In this document: positions 49,000-61,200 of the stretch, piece after piece | How positions within the stretch are numbered: position 1 is the first letter of the stretch | How the letters are laid out: each line of letters starts with the position of its first letter | The notes under the pieces: model-generated | The model's input: only the letters and a program-made list of their open reading frames with translations | Database searches by the model: none | Told to the model about the DNA's origin: nothing | Assembly: GCA_019914995.1 (NCBI GenBank) | Contig: CM034126.1 | Coordinates: forward strand, 10,235,001 to 10,299,000 | Direction: 5' to 3' | DNA length: 64,000 bases | Source: Acanthochlamys bracteata | Lineage: Eukaryota; Streptophyta; Magnoliopsida; Pandanales; Velloziaceae | Translations under genes and position numbers: made by a program

Positions 49000-49001
<2 letters not shown>

Positions 49002-49004
49002 ATG

Positions 49005-49385
49005 AAGATAGGGGCACTCTTTTTAATCTAAAGTTTCAAATTCAATCTCCATCGTCAGGTATGAAGAATTAGTAGTAAAAAATATGTTGACAAAATTTCA
49101 ACTGAATCGGAATACAAATCAAATTCCATCCGGCGGTTGTTCAAATGATATAAATAATAAATTTTGATAAAGATGTTTTTGTTTTTTAATGTCATTTTGA
49201 TTAAGAGATTTAATGGAGATTAATTCATGATCCGATTGAGTTAAAATTTTATCGCCGTCTTTGTAACTCATAATTTTTCATATCCAACGATAGAGATTAT
49301 ATTTAAATTTTTTTACGCATATCTTTAGAAGGGGGTGCCCTAAGGTGCCCCTAAAAATAGGATATTCCTATCCCCACCCTATATA
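49005..49385. repeat. Fold-back element, copy 3 of 3
   Basis: The left arm has AATCTCCATCGTCAGGTATG and AAAATTTCAACTGAATCGG. The right arm has the complements ATCCGATTGAGTTAAAATTT and CATATCCAACGATAGAGATT. The right end GGGGGTGCCC ... CCTATCCCCACCC matches the right end of copy 1 and runs straight into TATATATATA. No ORF. Confidence 0.65.
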
Positions 49386-49520
49386 TATATATTATTAAAA
49401 TCGGATCGACCTGTCTAATCGGATCGACGAGTTGATCCGAATCGATTTTATATTAATTCGATCCGAAATTAGTACTGAATCGCCGATTTTCGATGCGGGG
49501 CCGAATTTTAAACCAATGCT

Positions 49521-50530
49521 CGCTATATCTCTGGGTACCTTATTTTCAATCCAGTTTCTTAACATGAAAATGCACATAAAAAGGGTGTACTCAAGGGAGT
49601 ATCGAACTATCTATCGATAATGGTGCCTGAGTGCTCTCATGTTAACCTTCTTTTGTTATAGCTTCGGGGTTGGTGCTGAAAAACCAAAGGATTGAAGAGA
49701 AGTAAATAAGAGACTTTTGTGATTATCTGTGTTACCATTTTTGCGGTTTTTATATCTTTTAGGTTCAGAAAAGATATATCGTAGAAATTTTTTCAAAAAT
49801 TATAAGAGCAGAAATATGTTGTAGGTCATGGGATAAATCTTTTGAAAATGGTAAGAGCACAGATATATTATTCATTATAAAATAGCTATATAAAAATGTT
49901 TTCCAGATTTTTTATTTAAAATATCAATTTTTTTAGTTATTTAAAATACGGTCTAAGCAGTGTTGTGCAATATATGGTAGGGAATGTCCGAAATTGTTTT
50001 TAAAATACATTTTTATTGTCTGATATTTAATTTTTTATATTTTATAATTATATATTTTAAAATTTTAAATTATATAATAGTTATATATTTAATTTTAATC
50101 ATTTTAGACGTCCTTGTATTTCAGTAATAGAAAGGGCACCGCGCTAGCTCGCTCTTTTGCGTAGCTCTTTTTCTTTTTCATTGTATTGTTAGGTTTGGAC
50201 GAGATATACGAAATTGAGATGGGTGTTAAAAATAAAAAGATCAATTGTTGTTTTGGATCACTAAGCGATGACGCTGCGATCTTATTAACACAAATCGAAA
50301 ACTTTTTTCAACGTAAGCAAAACTTTTAGTACATTAATATCTCGAATTTTACTATTAAATAAGATTAAAATATAAATTTATATTTTATTAAATGTTTGAA
50401 ATTTTAAATTTAATTTATAGAAAATAAATTTTATCTTAAAATAAATACACTCTATATGAATGTCAAATACATTTTGAATTCAAAATTTAAACAGTTTGGA
50501 TAAAATTTAAAGTATAAAAAAAAACTCTTT
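49521..50530. other. Intergenic AT-rich DNA
   Basis: No gene or RNA recognised. Between about 50320 and 50530 the DNA is repeat-like and AT-rich. Confidence 0.4.
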
Positions 50531-50822
50531 TGAAGGTGTATTTTAAATATTCGTAAATAAATTTTATGAAAGTAAAAAATAGAAAATAAAATTTTTTTTA
50601 AAATAAAGTGAAAGTAAAGTTTAATATTTGTATTTAATAAATTTTGAAAGTGTGTTAAAAATTAAAAAATATAATTATATTAAAATATATATAAATAAAA
50701 AAATTAGAATTAAAATTTTATATGTAAAATTAAAATTTTGAATTTTTATATAATTAAAATATATAAATTATTTAAAATTTAAAATTTGAAAAAAAAAAAA
50801 AATTATGAACGATTGAAACACA
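50531..50822. repeat. MITE-like element, family B, copy 2
   Basis: Left end GGTGTATTTTAAATATTCG, right end GATTGAAACACATAAAATG, imperfectly inverted. Strong similarity to 39116-39366 across the whole length. Located about 485 bp upstream of the IRX7 start. Confidence 0.6.
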
Positions 50823-51177
50823 TAAAATGTTATAAGGTTCTGTCAATAGTTTGACGTTACAAAGCACTAATCTCCAAGCTTAAAAAATTAAACAAAGAAT
50901 TCAAACCACTTCCACGGGAAACCTGATCAGCTCAGCTCCACCCAATTAAATTAAGTTAATTAAAAAAAACTCTCTTCTTCATAATTACTACTTTCACATT
51001 CCCTACACCATAATAATAATAATAATAGAAAAAATATAAATAAAATAAAAGATTCTAACAAAAAATTAAGACCAGTCACCAGCTAGGCAGCTATCACTGT
51101 CTGTTCTTACTTCGTCCGTTCCTTCACTTCTACACCTTCACCTTCCCAGAAAACTCCATCTCATCTCATCCCATCCT

Positions 51178-51200
51178 TTCTTCTTCTTCTTCTTCTTCTC
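51178..51200 (+). repeat. (CTT)n pyrimidine tract in the IRX7 leader
   Basis: About seven TTC units in a longer pyrimidine-rich stretch (from about 51110). CT-rich leaders of this sort are common just downstream of plant transcript starts. Confidence 0.6.
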
Positions 51201-51232
51201 CCCAAATCTCTTCATCTCCGGCCGGTGATCAA

Positions 51233-51310
51233 ATGTTTCTATTTTTCTCCATACATCCACGGGCTTGCCGGAAACCGAAATCAACAACAACACTTCGAAC
51301 TCTCGGATGA
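51233..51310 (+). promoter_or_regulatory. Upstream ORF (25 aa) overlapping the IRX7 start codon
   Basis: An ATG at 51233 opens a 25-codon frame rich in Phe, Arg, Lys and Thr. Its TGA (51308-51310) overlaps the IRX7 ATG (51307-51309) as ATGA. A ribosome ending the small frame would be placed on the IRX7 start. No in-frame ATG of the IRX7 frame lies upstream of 51307. Confidence 0.45.
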
Positions 51311-53365
51311 AGATTTTCCATAGAAGGACTCAACACTACCAGCACCACCACTACCTTCTTCCTCTTCTCAAGAAGTACTACAAATGGGTTCTCTGGTTCT
51401 CTCTATCCTTCTACCTCTTCTTCTCTTCATCTCCTTACCCTCACCGTCTCGATAAAACAACACTCCATCTCAAATCCACGACTCCTCGTGCTCTCATAGA
51501 ATCTTCATCTGTTACTTCACCATCGTTAAGATTAAAGATTTATGTCTACGAATTGCCGAGAAGGTTTAACAAAGACTGGTTAGACGAAGATGGAAGGTGT
51601 AATAGACACTTGTTTGCTGCGGAGGTAGCACTCCATGAAACACTGCTGAGTTCGCCGGTGAGGACTGTGAGACCAGAAGAAGCTGACTTCTTCTTTGTGC
51701 CCGTGTACGTGTCCTGCAATTTCTCCACTGCAAATGGATTCCCTTCGCTGCGGCATGCGAGGGGATTGCTTGGTGAAGCTGTTGAGCTTGTTTCCAAGCA
51801 GTACCCGTTTTGGAATAGGTCCGGTGGGAGAGACCATGTCTTTGTTGCTTCCCATGATTATGGTGCTTGCTTCCACGCCATGGTTTGTGTTCTTTTTTCG
51901 TCTCTCTTAATGCTTCAAGCTTCAGTTAACTTTGTTTTTTTGTGGATCTTTCCGATAGATCTGAAGAAACTGTCCAAGTTTTTTGTTTTTCGAGATTTTG
52001 CTGCAAGTATCAGAGAATTGTTTGTTACAGAGTTTTTGGGTGTTTTTAGCTAGCTAGTTTTCTTGTATACAAAAACTGAGTGGAAGTTGTGGTTCTCTAT
52101 TATTTTTTTATGGATTTTGAAGCTTATTAACTTGGATTTTTTGCTGAAAATTGATAAGCTATGTTTTCTTTGGTGTGGATTGAAGCTGCTTAAAGAAAGC
52201 TGTGACTATTGATTTATTCTTATCTAAAGCAGAACAATGAAAGCTCCCTTGTTTCTTGACTTCTTTCTTAATCATAGTTGTTTGTTCAGATCAGCGCCAT
52301 TAATTAGAGGGTCTAAAATTTTGTCTTTCCTTGATTTGTTTTGTTTTATTGCTTGTTGAGTTTGTCTAAAAACAAAACAAAACTGCTGCAGGAAGACGTA
52401 GCGATCGCAGTCGGAATTCCAGAATTCTTAAAAAACTCAATCTTGCTTCAAACATTTGGCGTTAATTACCCACACCCATGCCAGGCAGCAGAGCACGTTC
52501 TCATTCCGCCTTACGTCTCGCCGGAAACCGCCGCAATCTTGACTGATCCTGAGAAATCAAAGCGTGATATTTGGGTATTTTTCCGTGGCAAGATGGAAGT
52601 TCATCCCAAAAACATAAGTGGCCGTTTCTATGGGAAGTAAGTTAATCAACAATCATCATAAAAGCCACAACCTTTTTCTTCTACTTTCCCGTGATTCTTG
52701 TTGTTTTCATTTCATGCGAGTCCTCAAAAATCAAATCTTTTTCTGTTGCTTTGTTGTCTTTCCAAACACACTTGATTCTTCTGTTTTACTCTTTCTTGAA
52801 TGAAGCTTCAAACTAACACAATCTATATAACGCAACGAACATGGTTGAGTGCAGGAAAGTTCGAACCGAGATTTGGGAACGATACAACGGAAAGAAACGG
52901 TTCTACATTCAACGAAAGAGATTCGAAAACTACAAACAAGAAATCGCTCGTTCAGTTTTCTGTTTGTGCCCGCGTGGTTGGGCGCCATGGAGCCCACGAT
53001 TAGTCGAATCCGTTCTTCTCGGTTGCGTTCCAGTAATCATAGGGGACGGAATCTCTCTACCTTTTTCGACGGAGTTTACGACGGAGTCTAACAGCAAAAG
53101 GGAAACAAGGCCAGTGCCGTGGAATGAGATAACGGTGAGGGTGCCGGAGAACGAACTAGGGTCGTTGGAGAAGGTGCTGGAGCACGTTAGCAAGAATAAT
53201 CTGTCTAAGATACAGAAGAAGCTGTGGGACCCGAAGGTGAGAGAAGCGTTGCTTTTTAACCGTCCGATGAAAGATGGGGATGCCACATGGCGTGTTTTGA
53301 AAGCGTTGGAGGGTAAGCTGGATCGGTCGTGGAGGAGACGTAATGGTCTCCGTGAAACGATATAA
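51307..53365 (+). CDS. IRX7: Xylan glycosyltransferase IRX7/FRA8-like (GT47, exostosin family)
   Basis: Golgi type II membrane glycosyltransferase of 443 aa needed for glucuronoxylan made in secondary cell walls. In Arabidopsis IRX7/FRA8 the loss mutant lacks the xylan reducing-end sequence and has weak, collapsed xylem. Exons are 51307-51882, 52392-52636 and 52855-53365, all in phase. A short basic cytoplasmic N terminus precedes one membrane segment at about residues 28-44 (WVLWFSLSFYLFFSS). The exostosin/GT47 domain starts near residue 77 (LKIYVYELPRRFNKDWL). Conserved blocks are ADFFFVPVYVSCNFST, LLQTFGVNYPHPCQ, RDIWVFFRGKMEVHPKNISG, FCLCPRGWAPWSPRLVES and LGCVPVIIGDGISLPF. The last two form the nucleotide-sugar binding region. 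Length and order match Arabidopsis IRX7. The paralogue F8H is the main alternative. Translation may be tuned by the upstream ORF ending at 51310. Confidence 0.93.
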
Positions 53366-54716
53366 GTTTTTAAATTTTTTATCGTTTCCTCCCGGACAGC
53401 TATGGCTGAGCTGCAAAGTGGGACCCACCATTGTGGGGAATGATGGTTCGTAACTGAGCTGGCAGTTAATTGATGAGGTTTTAGCGAGGATGCAGACAAG
53501 AATTGTGCTTTTATAATATTTTAATGCCAACGCGAGAAGCAAGTTAGTTAAAAACTAAATTAACTAGCGTTAAATTTAGCGCTGTAGAAAGTTTTGGGGT
53601 TTTGATTTACAAACATTTCTATATTTTCTGGTTTGTTTTGTTATTACTTCTGTTATTTTCTTGGTGTGAGTAGTTGTATATTTCTCTCCTTCCTATGTCG
53701 AATATATGTTACAAACTCAAAAAAAAAGAAAAAGAAAAAACACTTGTTACTAGAATAAATATTCTCATCGGAGCAAACAACAAGAGAATTAATTAGCTAG
53801 TTTCCATATGTATAAGGGTGATTTTCATATGGCACGGAGGTATCCGGCTCACCGCACACTGACATTGGTGAAGAAAATATTTGGAACAGCTTATTAAATA
53901 TTGTTTTAAAATAATGATATTTTAGAAAATAAATTTATATTAATATATATTTTAAATTTTAAATAAAATTTATAAAATATTATATAAAATTTATTAAAAA
54001 TGAAAAATAAAAAATTAAAATGAAACGTTTATCAAATGCACTACTAAATGATGCTGACGTATAAAAGAGGGTCCGGTGATGAAAGTAGTCTTAATTTTAC
54101 GATAGGATATATAGTGAGGTAATAAATTAACTATGCTTTGATAAATAAATAAATGAATGAATAATGGTTCAAACTTTTTTGGACTCAAATTTTTTATTTA
54201 TTTATATTAATATTACTTTTATTAATGTAATTTTAAATGTTTTATTAATATAATTCTAAACAAACTTTATTAATATAACTTTTAAATTAAATTTTTTATA
54301 TTAATTTAAAATTATATCAATTATTTATAAAAACTAATCATAAATTTTATTATTTCTCCTAATTAATAAATAAATATAAAATAAAATTATTAAATAAAAA
54401 TTATAAATATTAATTTTTAATAAATAAAAAATATATTAAAATTTATTAAAATATGATATATTTAAAAGAAAAAATATTAATTTTGACAAATTTATAAATT
54501 AAATAAAAATTAGTTAAAATAAAAAAATTTCATTACAAAATTTTTTTTTATATTAACTAAATTTTTAAATAATTATAAAATATGTATTTAAAATATGAAA
54601 TAAAAAATTAAAAAAATATATCGGAGAAAAACTGAACCAACCGCCTCAGTTGCTGCCATTCAATACATAAACGTAATACGTATACAATCATGCCAGTTCT
54701 ATAGAATTAAAGCTTT
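53366..54716. other. IRX7 3' flank and AT-rich repeats
   Basis: Family-A-like segments lie at about 53876-54045 and at about 54527-54655 (the latter ends ACTGAACCAACCGCCTC). No gene seen. Confidence 0.4.
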
Positions 54717-54947
54717 TCAAGAGTGTAGTATTATTAAGTTAAACGTACATATATACCATTTAAGGGAGTAGCACCATGAACCCAATGGTTGTAACCCTTT
54801 TGTGCAGTCCTGATAGAGCACCTTCCTGCTGACATGGATTGACTTGACGGCGTAGTACAGTCTCCAGAAGGCATCCGCACCATTGAAGCTTAGCAAAAGA
54901 GCGCTTGTTGCTGCTGCCTTAGGAAACAACTTCATATGGCTTTCCAT
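54717..54947 (-). CDS. Small hypothetical ORF (76 aa)
   Basis: A 76-codon frame starting MESHMKLFPKAAATSALLLS, with a hydrophobic N-terminal third and mixed composition after it (residues about 21-66 include GADAFWRLYYAVKS and LYQDCTKGLQPLGSW). Base composition is less AT-biased than the flanks, which mildly favours coding. I recognise no family and see no intron. It may be a real small protein, an exon remnant or chance. Confidence 0.3.
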   Translation of the reverse strand: MESHMKLFPKAAATSALLLSFNGADAFWRLYYAVKSIHVSRKVLYQDCTKGLQPLGSWCYSLKWYICTFNLIILHS

Positions 54948-56662
54948 TTTCTGTATCGATGGTCTATATATTTAGATTACTGATCAGATTGATGCCTGGT
55001 AATCTATATATTTAGATTACATAGATGTATATACTATTGCTGATTGGATTGAATCAGTTGCGGATAGGCGATCACTCCATGTTACTTTATCTTTGTAAGT
55101 TATAATATAGTTACACGGATAAATAAAAAGTCGAATATTACAACTTGTTCAAGTGCAGAAACTGATTTAGAAACTTAGAATTGGATCTTGTGGAGCATTA
55201 TGGCTGAAACATCATTTGGAGGATTTGGATTTCACACATCCAAGCAATCGATTTGGAGGATTTTGGTTGCACATAAACCAATCTAATATGATTTCACAAA
55301 CATATCGAGATCAACAGATTTTTCATTAAGAAAAAATTGGATGAAAAGATTTTAAAATTATCTAAGATTCGATTAAAAAATCAGTTGGCTCACATTCAAA
55401 ATCAAAATATATGTTTTCGAAGTTCTTAAACAAGTTGAACATATACGTGCACTAATTTGAATAAAAGTGTCGAGATTTTTTTAATATATTCTAATATGAA
55501 GTTTCTTAATAAAGATAAAATTGTATTTTAAATATAACTTATACAAAAAATCCGATAATGTGAAATAAATATTTTTGTATTGTGTCGAATTACAAAAAAA
55601 CTCCTTTTTAATCACTCTTAAAATATAGATACAAACATGGTTGTAAGCAGTAGAACTCTTTGGCGGGGTAGGAAGCCAAATAGATAACTAGGCAACAAAT
55701 TTCACACACCAATGATGGATGACAATGAAGGGTCTTCTCATGGTTTTAGAAAAATTTACCCGAAAATATCCGCAAGGCTGATTAACACATTGTGAATACG
55801 GCTCTTTGCCTCTGGACGGAGTCTCTGTACATGCGGAAGGAAGCAGCATTGGAGAGGTTTGTTGGACTTCAATTTGATCTTCAGTTCAGAGCTTGAAATA
55901 TTTCTGAATTGTTTCCATCCTCGTATTACCAAAGTTGATAATAGCCGCAGAGGGTAATGTCTACAAGGTAATTGGATTCTTTCACTTTGTATATTCACCC
56001 CCAAGGTTTTTTTTATTTAATATTTTTTTAATATAAGGAGTAATCTTTCATAGTCTCCAATTTTTTGTTTGATCCAACTTGTCTTTTTTGGGTATTCAGA
56101 TTTACGAAAATTTTTTATTGCTTATTTATTACTATTTTAAAAAAATATTTTTATTATAAAAAAGTTTTATTCAGAATCACTCCCAACGCTTGCTTATAGT
56201 ATTACTATTTCAGAGATGATCTTAGAACTTAAGTTTGGACTGGTAGCAGATATGCTTCGTTTAGGCTATCATCTACTGTTTTTCTCAACATTGAATTCAT
56301 TTGTTCCTTTAATCATGTCGTCGTGCCAAACTGGATTTTGAGCAAACAATTTGGGGATAGAATCCTGATATTGAAGAACTACCAAGTTCATATCATCGCG
56401 TGCCATTTCAACTACTTCTTGTATCTCTTAATACATTGTAGAAAGAAAAACGTTATTTTAAAGCAAATTTGGGTTATTAAACAATCTGTTCAATATAGCA
56501 GCTTTCATTTATCTAAGTTGCAATTTGTATTTAAAAGCCGAAGGAGATAGTAGCCAAAAAGGCCCAGCAAAGGCTTATTAAGCTGTTGAAGTTGTAATCA
56601 AATCAACACCAACCCAAAATTTAGGAAGGAGTTCAAATAAGCGGATGTTTGGAAGATCTTAA
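54948..56662. other. Intergenic DNA, no gene recognised
   Basis: An 82-codon minus-strand frame at 55756-56004 and a 75-codon plus-strand frame at 56323-56550 have no recognisable domains. Otherwise unique-looking AT-rich DNA. Confidence 0.4.
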
Positions 56663-56893
56663 GGAGGAGTTTGGGAGTAGTTTTGAAATAAAAATTTTTT
56701 AAAATAAAAAATATTATTATTTTTTTTGAAAAATTAATTTTATTTTTTTATCTTAAAAAATAATAAAAATATGTATAAAAAAATTTTATTACGTAAATTT
56801 TTTTTACATTTTCTAAATTATTAAATAAAATTTTTAAATATTTATAAAATAATAATTAAAAAACTATTTTTCTGATAGACTAAACCAAACAGT
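56663..56893. repeat. AT-rich MITE-like element, family A
   Basis: Left end GGAGGAGTTTGGGAG, right end CTAAACCAAACAG. Core TTTTATTACGTAAATTTT near 56785. A diverged relative in the opposite orientation follows to about 57118. Confidence 0.6.
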
Positions 56894-57118
56894 TTTTAAT
56901 ATTATAATATTTTATTTCACGTTTTCAATAAAGTTTTTAAAATATTATACACAATATTTTTTAAATTTTAAAAAATATAAAAAATTTTATATTATAAAAT
57001 TTTATTATTAATTATTATTAATATTTTTAAATAAAAAAATAAAATTTATTTTTAAAAAAATTTTAAATATATTCTTTTTAAAAAAAATTTATTTTTAAGC
57101 ACCGTTAAATATCCCTTT

Positions 57119-58075
57119 AATGACTTGACATTGTAGTATTGACAATTCAGTAAGTAGTCCAAGGTTTAGAAAATTGTAACCGATACTTATGATTGAACAA
57201 ATTAGTAAACTTTAATAATTAATTAAGTTTTTATAATTAATTTTTTATTATGAATCATATGACTATTGACATATTAAAAAAGCTCACATCATTGTAAAAC
57301 TTAAAAAGTTATAAGGTGATAAATATTAGCGACGGCAATAGATTAGAAACTTTAACTGCATGTTTCAATTCGTAACTGAGAAATTAGAATTTTGGTATTT
57401 AAAATACGCTCTAAATATATTACTAATAAAAGATTAGTACATTCAAACTATTAATTTTTTTTTTCATTTATGACTACGGCAGCTACCTTTACTATTAAGC
57501 CAATAGGGTTCAAAAGATATTATTAGTACGAAAAACAAATAATAGTTGATTAAAACTTAGATTACTAAAAATCTAAATTACAGGCTCAAAATTTTTCAGA
57601 AAAGTTAGTTATTTTGCCATTGGACCAAGGTAATGCATGCAAAGATGGATTATTAGAAATCTATCTACCTTATCTATCCATCTTGAAGTTTTTTTATTTT
57701 GTGGACGACGACGGTTACTCGTTTGTCCATACGAAGAGAAGAAGGAGACCATTCTCTTTCCCTTTTTTCTCTCTACTCCAAACCAAATCCAAAAACAAAC
57801 CCGTATTTTCTTTTCCTCCTCTATCTTTCACGCCGACTCCTTTGAATGAATGAACAGAAACGAAAACAATCTTTGCGGCTTTTGATGATACTTCAGAAGA
57901 AGTAACGGACTATAAAATTCAGGGGAAATTAAAATAAAATAAAACAAAAAAGTCCTTACTTTTGTCATGAATTTAAGCCTTTAGTTATTATTAATACTCC
58001 ATTGAATTCGATTGAATTGAATTTGAGTGTAGAACTACTAGCAAAACAGAAACAGAAACCTTTTGCTGCTGATCT
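57119..58075. other. Upstream region of the SCPL gene
   Basis: A repeat-end signature (GGTATTTAAAATACGCTCTAA) is at about 57393-57413. The CT-rich stretch at 57750-57840 gives overlapping frames of 70-79 codons that look like chance. No gene recognised. Confidence 0.4.
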
Positions 58076-58147
58076 CTCTGACACAAATCTATTAGATATA
58101 TATTCTTACTACTCTGACACAAATCTATTAGATATATATTCTTACTA
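58076..58147. repeat. 36-bp perfect tandem duplication upstream of the SCPL gene
   Basis: The unit CTCTGACACAAATCTATTAG plus 16 more bases occurs at 58076-58111 and again at 58112-58147 with no mismatch. It lies about 105 bp before the start codon, in the proximal promoter or leader. Each copy holds a TATATATT, so the duplication also doubles a possible TATA element. Confidence 0.92.
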
Positions 58148-58250
58148 CTGTTTGTTTTGTTTACTAACCCAATAAATTCTTGAGTTGTTAGGTTGTTGCA
58201 TTCTTACACCACTTTTTCAGTCATCTCATTTCATTTTCCTTCTTTCAAAC

Positions 58251-61200
58251 ATGTCATTCTTTGACAAGAACAAAAACTTCTCTGTTCTGTTTTTCTTTCT
58301 TGCATTGCTCTTGTTTTCTCTTTTTGGAAATTTCGCTTACGCTAGAGGAACTGCTCATGGATTTGAAGAGTGGGGCTACGTCGAAGTCCGGCCAAGTAAA
58401 CTGATTACTGATCAACTACATACAAATCTTTATTTCTGTTTTGAGTGTTTCTATAATATGAGAACATTTTTAGTTTCTGTCTGATGGAAGATTTTTTTTT
58501 TCTTTGCTTGAAATGAAGAGGCACATATGTTCTGGTGGCTTTACCGGAGCCCTCAGAGAATTGAAAATGCATCAACTCCATGGCCAACTATACTCTGGCT
58601 CCAGGGTGGTCCAGTAAGAAATCTCGAAACTTTCAAGAAAAAGATTTAAATTTTGGATTGCAATTACATTTTGAAGATCCATGCATTAGAGTATTTGATA
58701 ATCTGAGTTATCTGGATTGGGTTGTTGATACATTGGGAAGGGCGCATCTGGTGTTGGACTTGGCAATTTCGAAGAGATTGGTCCTCTAGATCTCAACCTC
58801 AATCCTCGCAATTCTACCTGGCTACAAAAAGCTGATCTTCTTTTTGTAGTGAGTCATTTTTTTTATTTTAAAATCAGTTGTTCAAGAGAAGAACTAATTC
58901 AAGAAAAGACTCCATGATACTTGCTTTGAAACTTGTGGTGCTAGGATAATCCAGTAGGAACAGGGTATAGTTTTGTGGAAGATGAAAAGCTATACGTGAA
59001 TACTGACGAAGAGGCAGCTACTGATTTAACCACTCTCTTGAAGAAGCTATACAATAAATATGGCACTCTCCAGCAGCAGAGCCCTCTTTACATTGTTGCT
59101 GAATCTTATGGAGGCAAGTATGCAGTGACTCTAGGTCTATCCGTCGCCAAAGCCATAAAAGCTCGTCAATTGAATCTTACTCTTGGAGGTAAATTTTTTC
59201 AAAAATGCCTTTATGATCATGTTAAAAGTTCTCTATTTGTGAAAATTCTTTGATTGGTGTTTGCATATGTAGGTGTTGCATTGGGAGATAGTTGGATATC
59301 ACCAGAAGATTATGTTGTCAGTAAACTGATATATAACTCCTGTTAACTATCTCTATACATGACAAGGAATTTTTTGTTCTTCTTCTTCATGAAACAAGAC
59401 TTGTCAGATGTATAGCAGGCATTCAAGTTTTAACTTCTATGTTGCAGTTCTCATGGGGTCCTTTGCTCAGAGATGTCTCTAGGCTTGATGTTGCTGCTTC
59501 TGAAAAGTCCAACAGGTTTCAATCTTACAGAACCTTTCCTTCTTAATAGATAACATAAACAAATTAACGTACTTTTGTTCTTTTTTTTTTTCCGGAGAAC
59601 TTAAAGAGTCGCAAAAATCTTACTTTAGATAAGAAGCCATTTGGTAAATTTTCTATCATTTTAATCTGAAGATAAACCTTTGAATTAGCATGCATTACTG
59701 ATTTTCTTTTCCAAATTTGTTCGGTTGTTTATGATGATTTCTAACTTGTGTCGGCAGTATAGCTGAGACGATAAGGGATCAAATAGCACAAGGGAAATAT
59801 GGAGAAGCAACAAACACTTGGGGTTCGCTTGAGGATTTCATTACACAAAACAGCAACTCCGTGGTAAATTTTCTGCTTTGTGATTTCACTAACTAAAACA
59901 GAATATGCAAAGTTCCAAATGCTCTTGTATTTGATTATATTGTAGGACTTCTACAACTTCATGCTGGATTCTGATATGGATCCATTGGGAACCATAGCAG
60001 CAAACGCACCGTTAAATGCATTGCTTGGTATGAGCAAGTACTCAACCTATCTGAGCTCTAAGGCTTCATCCGCAGTCGACATTGATAGTCTTATGAACGG
60101 TGTCATCAAGCAGAAGCTGAGGATTATCCCTAAAAATCTTACGTAATAACTTCAAACTTCTCATAATTACTTCAAGAAATTTCTGGTATAGAATATTTTT
60201 TTATTAGTGTAATAATTGCGTATAAAAGTCATTTGCTTAGCTGTATTGTCTTCTATATATGTTTGATGAAGCTTTGCTTTGTTATTAAACAATGTTGATG
60301 TCTTGATGCAGATGGGGTTCTCAATCAGGTCATGTATTCACTGCTCTATCAAACGACTTCATGAAACCAAGAATAAGTGAGGTATACAGTAGTTCTGATA
60401 TCATCATCTGAATTAACAGTGTGTTTCTTTCATCCTGGAAGTGACTTTCCCGCAAAAAAGTTACTTTCCGAGTAACTTCATAATATATTTTTCTAATAAT
60501 TTATTTTTAATAATTCATTTTTAGAAACTCACTTTCTAAAAAGTTATTTTAAAAAAAAAGTCGCTTTTGCGGGTGAAAAGAACACATCCTAATGGTTTAA
60601 ATTAAACTAAGGGACCACTACCTACGTTATATTCCTGAGCAGGTTGATGAACTACTGCGAATGGGGATCAATGTAACAATCTACAATGGGCAGGTAATGA
60701 TTAAAAAACTGAGAACAGTATCAATCTTTTTTCTTTTTGGTTTCTATCTCATTTATACTTCCCTATCCAAATAAGTTTTACTTGAAAGAGATGGTAGTTT
60801 TTGAGATGATGATGCCAACTTTAGCATAGGTAATCATTGAATATGAATTGCTTTACAGCTTTCCACCATCCGTTTAGAGTTTTTCTATCAATGATATTAC
60901 AGTAATTATAAATTTATAACTATTTTATACGTATTATATTTGTTAGAAAAAACAATAAATTATTTAAGTTGGCATATGTTCAGCATCACATTGTTTAGAA
61001 TTGTAAAAGACTGAATCAATTTTTTGATTTAAGTGAAGATGGAGATGTGTTGTCTCATTAGTTGTTATTGCTTGTAGTGGCAAAGACATGTAGCAATTTA
61101 ATAAGATCATTATCTTTCGGAAAACTAGGAAGTATACAAAGAAAAAGAGATAAAGATAGGTCCACTTATTATAGTCCAAGCAAAATTGATACATTTATTT

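Larger units (their letters stand above)
48475..49520. repeat. Composite repeat with a nested fold-back element
   Basis: The outer left part (about 48475-48570) begins CATAGTTTTAAAACATAATC and contains GGATCACCGGTTAATCGAAC and GGGTCGACCCA. The outer right part (about 49398-49520) contains AATCGGATCGACCTGTCTAA, GAGTTGATCCGAATCG and ends CGAATTTTAAACCAATGC. The two flanks look like the two ends of one element with inverted termini. Between them sit AT-rich DNA, the (AT)n run and fold-back copy 3. Inferred from the shape only. Confidence 0.4.

Noticed and set aside
52930-53499. 189-codon minus-strand frame over IRX7 exon 3
   Set aside because: Antisense shadow of a well-conserved GT47 exon; no independent support.
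55756-56004. 82-codon minus-strand frame
   Set aside because: No recognisable domain, no flanking exons, basic mixed composition; most likely chance.
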